Origin: Sphingomonadales bacterium
Lineage (GTDB): Bacteria; Pseudomonadota; Alphaproteobacteria; Sphingomonadales; Emcibacteraceae
Length of the DNA: 5,371 bases
Assembly (NCBI GenBank): GCA_011051815.1
Contig: DRKK01000286.1
Coordinates: forward strand, 1-5,371
Direction: 5' to 3'
A program made the position numbers and the translations under genes. Of the stretch, positions 1 to 5,371 are shown one piece after another (position 1 is the stretch's first letter; each line of letters starts with the position of its first letter). The notes below the pieces were generated by a model. It was not told the DNA's origin. It made no database searches and saw only the letters and a list, made by a program, of their open reading frames with translations.

Positions 1-151
1 GTTGAAAGTGATTGCTTTCGCCAATGTTGTTCTTTTTGATGGAGCCATAGGAAAGGTTTGATTTCTCCTGATCCAGAATCCAATCCGCATGGGCGGCAGT
101 GATGGAGAAGAGAAGGATAGCGCAGAATGAAATGATTTTTGAAATTGCCAT
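1..151 (-). CDS. YceI-like secreted protein, 5' end only (truncated by window edge)
   Basis: Reading the minus strand from the ATG at 151 gives an open frame of 50 codons that runs off the window. Residues 1-22 form a typical Sec signal peptide: MAISK, a hydrophobic core (IISFCAILLFSITA), then an AHA cleavage site before DW. The mature start, DWILDQEKSNLSYGSIKKNN, fits the opening strand of the YceI-like domain, whose members begin with a W-x-L-D motif, a conserved Ser and an aromatic residue in a lipocalin-like barrel. YceI proteins are periplasmic or secreted and some bind polyprenyl or other isoprenoid chains. The substrate here cannot be told from 50 residues. A ribosome binding site (AGGGA, 160-164) lies 8 bases before the ATG. 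The gene follows the terminator of the beta-oxidation operon, so it is probably transcribed separately. The signal peptide and frame are seen directly; the family call rests on the short mature stretch and is fairly but not fully secure. Confidence 0.77.
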   Translation of the reverse strand, partial: MAISKIISFCAILLFSITAAHADWILDQEKSNLSYGSIKKNNIGESNHFQ

Positions 152-159
152 GATAAGTG

Positions 160-164
160 TCCCT
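160..164 (-). promoter_or_regulatory. Ribosome binding site of the YceI-like gene
   Basis: The minus strand reads AGGGA followed by 8 bases and then the ATG at 151. This is a good Shine-Dalgarno match at standard spacing. It supports 151 as the real start of the truncated gene at the left edge. Confidence 0.7.
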
Positions 165-177
165 GATTGTTTCGCCT

Positions 178-186
178 AAAATAGCA
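178..186 (-). promoter_or_regulatory. Possible extended -10 promoter element for the YceI-like gene
   Basis: The minus strand reads TGC-TATTTT, an extended -10-like element matching TATAAT at four of six positions. It lies just after the terminator T-run and about 27 bases before the ATG at 151. Initiation would give a 5' leader of about 20 bases, enough to hold the AGGGA ribosome binding site. There is no convincing -35 hexamer at 16-18 bases upstream, where the terminator tail sits. This is a tentative call. The gene needs its own promoter or terminator read-through, and this is the best candidate in a 40-base gap. Confidence 0.28.
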
Positions 187-190
187 AATC

Positions 191-228
191 CAAACAAAAA
201 AGGCCAGAGAGCATGCTCTCTGACCTTT
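191..228 (-). terminator. Rho-independent terminator of the beta-oxidation operon
   Basis: Read on the minus strand, positions 228-216 (AAAGGTCAGAGAG) pair with 211-199 (CTCTCTGGCCTTT) around a CATG loop at 215-212. This gives a 13-bp stem with a single U-G wobble. It runs straight into a T-rich tail, TTTTTTGTTTG (201-191). The stem begins 20 bases after the TAA stop of the multifunctional beta-oxidation gene. On the plus strand the U-G pair becomes a C-A mismatch (204/223) and no T-run follows, so the element should work in one direction only. The inner 18 bases (205-222) form a perfect palindrome. Confidence 0.92.
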
Positions 229-248
229 CAGTAAATTATTTGTATGTT

Positions 249-2402
249 TTAGACGTAGAATTTTTCGTCTTTGGCCGCTTTGTCGCGCAACATATTCGGG
301 ACCGCGAATCCGGCGCCGTATTTTTGGGCCAGATTGTCACATTCGGTGGTAAATTTCTTCACACCAATGGTGTCCACCATGCTAAGCGGTCCGCCGGTCC
401 AGGGGGCAAAACCCCAACCGAATATGGCACCAATGTCCGCATCTTCCGGTGCGGTGAGAACGCCTTCCTCATAACAGCGGATGACCTCTATCGCCTGACG
501 ATAGAGCAGGCGATTGGTGACTTCTTCGGCAGTTGGCTGATTTTCCGCCAGCGGGAAATGCTCGGCCAGACCGGGCCATAGATGCTTGGTGCCGCCTTCG
601 GGATAGTCGTACCAGCCCTTGCCGTTCTTCTTGCCCTTGCGGTCCAGCTCCAGATACATTTTCTCAATGACCGCATCGGCGGGCTGTTCCACGTAAGCAT
701 CCCCAAGGCCTTTCTTGGTGGCCTGTCCCACATGATAACTCAGTTCGATGCTGACCTCGTCACCGACGGCGAACGGCCCAACGGCCATGCCGCTAAAGAC
801 ACCGCAATTCTCGATCAGGGCCGGGGAAATACCCTCGGCCAGCATATTAACCGCTTCGGTCACATAGGTGCCGAAACAACGGCTGGTATAGAAACCACGG
901 CTGTCATTGACCACAATCGGTGTTTTCCGGATCTGGGCCACATAGTCGAGGGCCTTGGCCAAGGCGACATCGCCGGTTTTCTCACCCATAATGATCTCGA
1001 CCAGCGGCATTTTGTCCACAGGCGAGAAAAAGTGAATACCGATGAACTGGCTTTCGTCGCGGGAGGCTTTGGCAAGGCCGGTGATTGGCAGGGTCGATGT
1101 GTTGGAGCCATAGATACAGCTTTCATCGACCACGGCTTCGACTTTTGCCGTAACGTCCGCCTTGACCTTCACATCTTCCAGAACGGCTTCAATAATCAAA
1201 TCGCAGCCCGCAAGGTCCGCATAGTCAGTGGTCGGCGTGATCAGCGACAGAATACCATCGGCCTTTTCCTGGGTCATTTTCTTGCGTTTGACCCGTTTGG
1301 TGAGCAGCCCTTCCGAATAGGCTTTACCCTTTTCGGCAAAGGCCATTTCACGGTCCAGCAGGATAACTTCTATGCCAGCCATAGCAGAGACAAAGGCAAT
1401 GCCCGCGCCCATCATGCCTGCGCCCAGCATACCAAGTTTCTTGGTTTTCATAGGCGGCACGTCTTTGGGGCGGCGGATGCCTTTTTCGGCGGCCTGCTTG
1501 TTAACGAACAGGGTACGGATCATATTGGGGGCCACATCACCCATGAGCAGGGTGGCAAAATATTTGCTCTCAATACGGATGGCCGTGTCCATAGGCAGTT
1601 GATGACCCTCATAAACGCACGCAAGAATAGCCACAGCCGCCGGATAGTTGCCTTTGGTCTCTTTCTGCACCATGGCTTGCGCCCCCATGAATGTCTGGGA
1701 GATGCCGGGGTTGAATGCGCCCTGACCACCGGGAACCTTGAAGCGTTTTTCATCCCATGGCTGAACCGCCTTGCCGCCGCCCAAAATCCAGGCCTTGGCC
1801 TTGGCAACCACATCCTCAACGGGGGCGATTTCATGGACCACATTATTGGCCAGCGCATTTTTCGGATTCATATTCTTGCCCTGAAGCAAGAAGGGCAGGG
1901 CCGGTTGCACGCCCATCAGGCGCGGCAGACGTTGGGTGCCGCCCGCACCAGGAAGCAGGCCAACCATGACTTCGGGGAAGCCAAGGGTGATCTTGGGATG
2001 ATCGCCCACGACCCGATAATGACAGGCCAGACAGATTTCCAGACCGCCGCCAAGGGCCAAGCCGTTAATGGCCGCCGCAAAGGGCTTGCCGCACGTTTCC
2101 ATGGCGCGCAGGATGCCGTTCATTCGGTAGGCACCGGCATAAATTTCCTCAGGCGGTTTGCCCGCAATATTATCGGTCATGCCAAGCAGCATATCCAGAT
2201 CAGCCCCGGCCACGAAAGATCCCTTTTTACCAGAGGTAATCACGGCGCCTTTGATGTCGTCATTTTCAGCAATCCGGCCGACCAGCTCTTCCAGTTCATC
2301 CAGCAATTGTGCTGAAATGATATTCATGGATTTGCCCGGCAGATCGATGGTGAGCAGGGCAATGCCATCTTGATCAAGCTCATGTTTGATAATTTCAGTC
2401 AT
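249..2402 (-). CDS. fadJ: Multifunctional enoyl-CoA hydratase / 3-hydroxyacyl-CoA dehydrogenase (FadJ/FadB alpha subunit type)
   Basis: This enzyme hydrates trans-2-enoyl-CoA and then oxidises the L-3-hydroxyacyl-CoA to 3-ketoacyl-CoA with NAD+. It is cytoplasmic and normally forms a complex with a thiolase. It has 717 residues from the ATG at 2402, close to E. coli FadJ (714). Residues 5-200 are a crotonase domain with the oxyanion segment GADLDM, an [10 protein letters not shown] stretch and [20 protein letters not shown]. Both expected catalytic glutamates are present (E122 and E144). Around 319-500 is the NAD-binding domain with GAGMMG (327-332), SNTS (433-436) and the catalytic-His motif GIHFFSPV (H457). 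Two 3-hydroxyacyl-CoA dehydrogenase C-terminal repeats follow (about 503-600, ending [12 protein letters not shown], and 625-710). Start choice: AAGGA at 2411-2415 is 8 bases from the ATG at 2402 but only 2 bases from the ATG at 2408, which would add two residues (MK). The gene is third in the operon, 14 bases after the thiolase stop. Whether it is orthologous to FadJ or FadB is uncertain. Confidence 0.96.
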   Translation of the reverse strand: MTEIIKHELDQDGIALLTIDLPGKSMNIISAQLLDELEELVGRIAENDDIKGAVITSGKKGSFVAGADLDMLLGMTDNIAGKPPEEIYAGAYRMNGILRAMETCGKPFAAAINGLALGGGLEICLACHYRVVGDHPKITLGFPEVMVGLLPGAGGTQRLPRLMGVQPALPFLLQGKNMNPKNALANNVVHEIAPVEDVVAKAKAWILGGGKAVQPWDEKRFKVPGGQGAFNPGISQTFMGAQAMVQKETKGNYPAAVAILACVYEGHQLPMDTAIRIESKYFATLLMGDVAPNMIRTLFVNKQAAEKGIRRPKDVPPMKTKKLGMLGAGMMGAGIAFVSAMAGIEVILLDREMAFAEKGKAYSEGLLTKRVKRKKMTQEKADGILSLITPTTDYADLAGCDLIIEAVLEDVKVKADVTAKVEAVVDESCIYGSNTSTLPITGLAKASRDESQFIGIHFFSPVDKMPLVEIIMGEKTGDVALAKALDYVAQIRKTPIVVNDSRGFYTSRCFGTYVTEAVNMLAEGISPALIENCGVFSGMAVGPFAVGDEVSIELSYHVGQATKKGLGDAYVEQPADAVIEKMYLELDRKGKKNGKGWYDYPEGGTKHLWPGLAEHFPLAENQPTAEEVTNRLLYRQAIEVIRCYEEGVLTAPEDADIGAIFGWGFAPWTGGPLSMVDTIGVKKFTTECDNLAQKYGAGFAVPNMLRDKAAKDEKFYV

Positions 2403-2410
2403 TTTCATAT

Positions 2411-2415
2411 TCCTT
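2411..2415 (-). promoter_or_regulatory. Ribosome binding site that decides the start of the multifunctional protein
   Basis: AAGGA lies one base beyond the TAA stop of the thiolase gene (2419-2417). It is 8 bases before the ATG at 2402 and only 2 bases before the ATG at 2408. The spacing favours 2402, giving a protein that starts MTEIIKHEL. Its closeness to the upstream stop suggests termination-reinitiation coupling. Confidence 0.75.
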
Positions 2416-2416
2416 C

Positions 2417-3622
2417 TTATACGCGCTCGATGATGGTTGCTGTGGCCATGCCGCCACCAACGCAGAGAGAGGCCAAGGCCGTGGATTTGTCGGACCGTTC
2501 CATTTCTTCCAGTGCGGTCCCCAGAATCATAACCCCGGTCGCGCCCAGTGGATGACCCATGGCGATGGACCCACCGTTCACATTGACATAAGATTGATCC
2601 AGTTCCAGTTCCTGAATGAAACGTAGGGCCACGGCGGCAAAGGCTTCGTTGATTTCCCAGACATCAATGTCTTTCGTGGTCATGCCGGCCCGTTTCAGGG
2701 CTTTTTTGGCTGACCGTCCAGGGCCGTCCAGCATCACAACAGGCTCTGAGCCAATATCGGCAAAGCTGATGAATTTGGCGCGCGGTTTCAGGCCGAGTGT
2801 TTCGCCCATTTCTTTTGTGCCGATTAAAAATCCGGCGGAGCCATCTACGATGCCGCTGGCATTTCCGGCGTGATGGATATGGGTGATTTTTTCCACATGG
2901 GGATAGCGTTTCAGGGCAATGCTGTCGAACCCGAACTCGCCCATATCGGCAAAGGATGGTTTCAATCCGGCCAATGCTTCCATGGTGGCTTCGGGGCGCA
3001 TATGCTCGTCATGGTCAAGAATGGTCATCCCCAGCTTGTCTTTGATGACCACAAGGGATTTGTCAAAATGCCCCTTGTCCCAGGCCGCTTTGGCCCGTTG
3101 CTGGCTTTGTACGGCAAAGGCGTCACAATCTTCACGGCTGAAACCATAAAGATTGCCCATCAAATCCGCGCCGATGCCTTGCGGGGCAAAGCCGATCTGA
3201 TAGGAGGTTTGTGGGTCAACGGCCCATGCGCCGCCATCGGAACCCATGGGAACCCGTGACATGGCTTCGGCACCACTGCCGATGATCAGGTCGGCCTGTC
3301 CGGCCATGACCCGGGCGGCGGCATAGTTGGTGGCCACAAGGCCCGATGAGCAGAAGCGGTCAATCTGTACGCCCGGCACATGGTGACCATATCCAGCCAT
3401 AATCCCGGCAAAGCGGGGCATGACAGAGCCTTGCTCGGCCACCGGGGATACGGTACCGGTGATAATGTCATCCACCAGTTCAGGATCAAAATTCGTACGA
3501 TCTTTTAAGGCTTTCAGAACCTGTGTCAGCAGGTCAATGGGCGTTACCTCATGGAGGCTGCCATTGGCCTTGCCCCGGCCCCTTGGGGTTTTTACGTAAT
3601 CATAAATATAAGCGTCAGTCAT
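2417..3622 (-). CDS. Acetyl-CoA acyltransferase (beta-ketothiolase) of the beta-oxidation operon
   Basis: This thiolase cleaves 3-ketoacyl-CoA with CoA to give acetyl-CoA and a shortened acyl-CoA. The reverse condensation is possible in principle. The protein is complete at 401 residues, which is normal for the family. The nucleophilic cysteine is C91 in DRFCSSGL. NEAFAA is at 325-330, and the second thiolase signature NVNGGSIAMGHPLGATG (347-363) carries catalytic H357. The C-terminal LCVGGGMATA carries the acid/base C387. All three catalytic residues are intact. Residue 88 is Asp where thiolases commonly have Asn (NRFC). The start at 3622 has AAGGA 7 bases upstream. The gene lies between an acyl-CoA dehydrogenase (12-base gap) and a FadJ-type protein (14-base gap), so degradative beta-oxidation is a better reading than polyhydroxybutyrate synthesis. 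Gene order resembles fadIJ, but the length is nearer FadA (387) than FadI (436), so I assign no symbol. Confidence 0.96.
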   Translation of the reverse strand: MTDAYIYDYVKTPRGRGKANGSLHEVTPIDLLTQVLKALKDRTNFDPELVDDIITGTVSPVAEQGSVMPRFAGIMAGYGHHVPGVQIDRFCSSGLVATNYAAARVMAGQADLIIGSGAEAMSRVPMGSDGGAWAVDPQTSYQIGFAPQGIGADLMGNLYGFSREDCDAFAVQSQQRAKAAWDKGHFDKSLVVIKDKLGMTILDHDEHMRPEATMEALAGLKPSFADMGEFGFDSIALKRYPHVEKITHIHHAGNASGIVDGSAGFLIGTKEMGETLGLKPRAKFISFADIGSEPVVMLDGPGRSAKKALKRAGMTTKDIDVWEINEAFAAVALRFIQELELDQSYVNVNGGSIAMGHPLGATGVMILGTALEEMERSDKSTALASLCVGGGMATATIIERV

Positions 3623-3629
3623 TTTATGT

Positions 3630-3634
3630 TCCTT
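3630..3634 (-). promoter_or_regulatory. Ribosome binding site of the thiolase gene
   Basis: AAGGA directly abuts the TAA stop of the acyl-CoA dehydrogenase gene (3637-3635) and stands 7 bases before the thiolase ATG at 3622. Strength and spacing are standard and confirm the start. Ribosomes ending the dehydrogenase would be positioned to restart on the thiolase. Confidence 0.75.
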
Positions 3635-5371
3635 TTAGAATGATTGGGCATCAAGCGCCATAACGCTGTCCGCGCCGGCTTCTATTTTTACTTTCAGGGA
3701 TGATGTTTCCGGCAGCATATGGCTGTAGAAGAAATCAGCTGTAATTCGTTTATTTTCCAGAAATTCTTTATCCCCTTCACCCTTGGCGAGCATTTCACTG
3801 GATTTCTTAACCATGTCGGCCCAGAAATAGGCCATAGTGACCAGTGCCAGCAGGTTCAGGTAATAATGGGCGCCGGACCCGGCGTTATTAGGATTGGACA
3901 TGCCATTCTGCATCAGCCACATGCTGGCGGCCTGAAGGCGCCCCAATGCTTTTTCCAGAAGGGGGATGTAAGTCGCCAGATCGTCGTTGGTTTTATTGTC
4001 ATCAATGAAGGTTTGAACCATTTCAAAATAAGCCCGGATCGCAGCCCCCCCGTTGGCGGGTAGTTTGCGGCCGATCAGGTCCATGGCTTGTATGCCGTTG
4101 GTGCCTTCATAGATTGGGGCAATGCGGGCATCACGCAGGAATTGTTCCATACCCCATTCGCGGATATAGCCATGGCCACCGAAACATTGCAGGGCGCGGC
4201 TCGCGGCCTCAACCCCCTGATCGGTGAGGTAGGATTTCAGAACTGGGGTCATCAGGGCCAGCAGGTCTTCGGCCTTGGCCCGTTCGGCCTCATCAGGGTG
4301 CTGGCGGGTGGTGTCCACCAATATACCGGCCCAGATAGCCATGGCGCGGGAGCCTTCGATAAAAGCGCGGTTGGTCATCAGCATTCGGCGTACGTCCGGG
4401 TGAACCATGATCGGGTCGGCTTTGTCATCCGGGTTTTGCGGGCCGGTGAGGGCGCGGCCCTGTATGCGGTCATTGGCATAGATCACAGCATTCTGCTGGG
4501 CAACTTCGGCAATGGACAGTCCCTGAATAGCGACGCCGAGCCGGGCTTCATTCATCATGGTGAACATGGCTTTCATGCCTTTATGTTTTTCGCCGAGAAG
4601 GTAGCCGGTTGCCCCGTCATAATTCATAACACAGGTTGCGTTGGAATGGATGCCCAGTTTTTCTTCCAGTGAACCACAGGAAACACCGTTATTCTCACCC
4701 ACGGTGCCATCCTCATTGATGACATTGCGCGGCACGATAAACAGACTGATGCCTTTGACCCCATCCGGCCCGCCGGGAATTTTTGCCAGCACCAGATGAA
4801 TGATATTTTCGGTCAGGTCATGATCGCCCGCAGAGATAAAAATCTTGGTGCCGGTGATTTTATAGCTGCCATCGTCCTGTGGTTCGGCTTTGGTTCTGAG
4901 CAAGCCCAGATCGGTCCCGCAATGGGGTTCGGTCAAATTCATGGTCCCGGCCCATTCGGCAGAATACATTTTTGGCAGATATTTTTCTTTCTGCTCATCC
5001 GTACCCCATGCATAGATGGATTCAGTCGCCCCTTTGGTTAGGCCCGGATACATAGCAAAGCCCCAGTTGGCGGAAACCATCAATTCATTCAGCACAAGCC
5101 CCAAAGTCTGAGGCAATCCCTGTCCACCATAGTCTACATCGCCGGTCAGGCCCTGCCAGCCGCCTTCCAGATATTGATTGTAGGCTTCTTTAAAGCCGTC
5201 CGGGGTGATGACCTTGCCATCTTCAAGGCGGCAGCCCTGCTCATCACCGGAAAGGTTAAGTGGCTGAAAGACATTTTCTGTTACCTTTGCCGCCTCATCA
5301 AGGATCGCATCCAGAAGATCCGGCGTTGCCTCGGCAAAGGCAGGCATATTGTCATATTGGCTGGTGTTAAA
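3635..5371 (-). CDS. Acyl-CoA dehydrogenase, DmdC-like long form (5' end beyond window)
   Basis: This FAD enzyme oxidises acyl-CoA to trans-2-enoyl-CoA, the first step of the spiral completed by the next two genes. The frame is open to the right edge, giving 578 visible residues. The ATG at 5347 is probably internal: no ribosome binding site precedes it, and the eight upstream codons read FNTSQYDN into MPAFAEA, which fits the usual family N-terminus. Counting from that Met: an N-terminal helical domain (about 1-130), then the beta domain with MNLTEPHCGTDLG (136-148) and ITGTKIFISAGDHD (164-177). The C-terminal helical domain has CFGGHGYIREWGMEQFLRD (388-406) and IYEGTNGIQ (412-420), where E414 is the expected catalytic base. 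An extra C-terminal domain of the acyl-CoA dehydrogenase C-terminal type follows (about 430-560). That layout is typical of DmdC (3-methylmercaptopropionyl-CoA dehydrogenase) and many general paralogues. Neighbours suggest fatty acyl-CoA as substrate, but this is inference. Confidence 0.95.
   Translation of the reverse strand, partial: FNTSQYDNMPAFAEATPDLLDAILDEAAKVTENVFQPLNLSGDEQGCRLEDGKVITPDGFKEAYNQYLEGGWQGLTGDVDYGGQGLPQTLGLVLNELMVSANWGFAMYPGLTKGATESIYAWGTDEQKEKYLPKMYSAEWAGTMNLTEPHCGTDLGLLRTKAEPQDDGSYKITGTKIFISAGDHDLTENIIHLVLAKIPGGPDGVKGISLFIVPRNVINEDGTVGENNGVSCGSLEEKLGIHSNATCVMNYDGATGYLLGEKHKGMKAMFTMMNEARLGVAIQGLSIAEVAQQNAVIYANDRIQGRALTGPQNPDDKADPIMVHPDVRRMLMTNRAFIEGSRAMAIWAGILVDTTRQHPDEAERAKAEDLLALMTPVLKSYLTDQGVEAASRALQCFGGHGYIREWGMEQFLRDARIAPIYEGTNGIQAMDLIGRKLPANGGAAIRAYFEMVQTFIDDNKTNDDLATYIPLLEKALGRLQAASMWLMQNGMSNPNNAGSGAHYYLNLLALVTMAYFWADMVKKSSEMLAKGEGDKEFLENKRITADFFYSHMLPETSSLKVKIEAGADSVMALDAQSF

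Noticed and set aside
205..222. Perfect 18-bp palindrome considered as an operator for a dimeric regulator
   Set aside because: It is the core of a stem followed by a T-run just after an operon stop codon, which is fully explained as an intrinsic terminator.
213..2315. Very long antisense open frame on the plus strand opposite the multifunctional gene (122 aa, then 577 aa in the same frame, split by one stop at 579-581)
   Set aside because: The frame is codon-aligned with the real gene, so its stops can only come from sense codons TTA, CTA and TCA. The sense gene uses these very rarely: the single internal stop is a CTA Leu codon and the end is a TCA Ser codon. The predicted proteins are His/Gly-rich, low in recognisable motifs and have no ribosome binding site. 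Codon bias explains it.
2870..3259. Plus-strand 129-aa open frame opposite the thiolase
   Set aside because: It is a shadow of a fully conserved thiolase and has no independent coding evidence.
4088..4672. Plus-strand 194-aa open frame opposite the acyl-CoA dehydrogenase
   Set aside because: It overlaps the best conserved catalytic region of the dehydrogenase on the other strand. No family resemblance or start signal is visible, so it is a shadow frame.
1..5371. Search for mobile elements, CRISPR repeats, tRNA or rRNA genes, toxin-antitoxin pairs or defence genes
   Set aside because: Nearly the whole window is filled by four recognisable minus-strand genes with short gaps. No direct repeats, inverted termini, transposase motifs or structured RNA genes were seen. 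I do not find a previously undescribed system here.

Overview
This window looks like an ordinary stretch of a proteobacterial chromosome. An alphaproteobacterium is most likely, judging by the style of the three fatty-acid oxidation proteins and a base composition that looks moderately GC-rich by eye. That assignment is inference, because no rRNA or other phylogenetic marker is present. Every gene I can support lies on the minus strand, so the window reads biologically from right to left.

From right to left, the layout is as follows. (1) 5371-3635 is an acyl-CoA dehydrogenase of the long, roughly 590-600 residue type with an extra C-terminal domain (the DmdC-like group). Its 5' end is cut by the window edge. 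(2) 3622-2417 is a complete thiolase. (3) 2402-249 is a complete FadJ/FadB-type multifunctional protein with enoyl-CoA hydratase and 3-hydroxyacyl-CoA dehydrogenase domains. (4) 228-191 is a strong intrinsic terminator that works only in the minus direction. (5) 151-1 is the 5' end of a secreted or periplasmic YceI-like protein with a signal peptide, its own ribosome binding site and possibly its own promoter. It is cut by the left window edge.

The three enzymes together make one full turn of the beta-oxidation spiral: dehydrogenation of acyl-CoA to enoyl-CoA, hydration and oxidation to 3-ketoacyl-CoA, then thiolytic release of acetyl-CoA. The genes are separated by only 12 and 14 bases. Both junctions have nearly the same sequence: a TAA stop, an AAGGA ribosome binding site touching or nearly touching it, then an A-rich spacer and ATGACTGA. 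This points to one polycistronic mRNA with tightly coupled translation, closed by the terminator. The order thiolase then multifunctional protein matches E. coli fadIJ rather than fadBA.

The operon promoter, any acyl-CoA ligase and any regulator lie outside the window. I found no mobile element, CRISPR array, RNA gene, recombination site or evidence of a new biological system. The useful observations are the YceI-like gene at the left edge, the true N-terminus of the dehydrogenase lying beyond the right edge, the corrected start of the multifunctional protein, the one-way terminator and the near-identical gene junctions.
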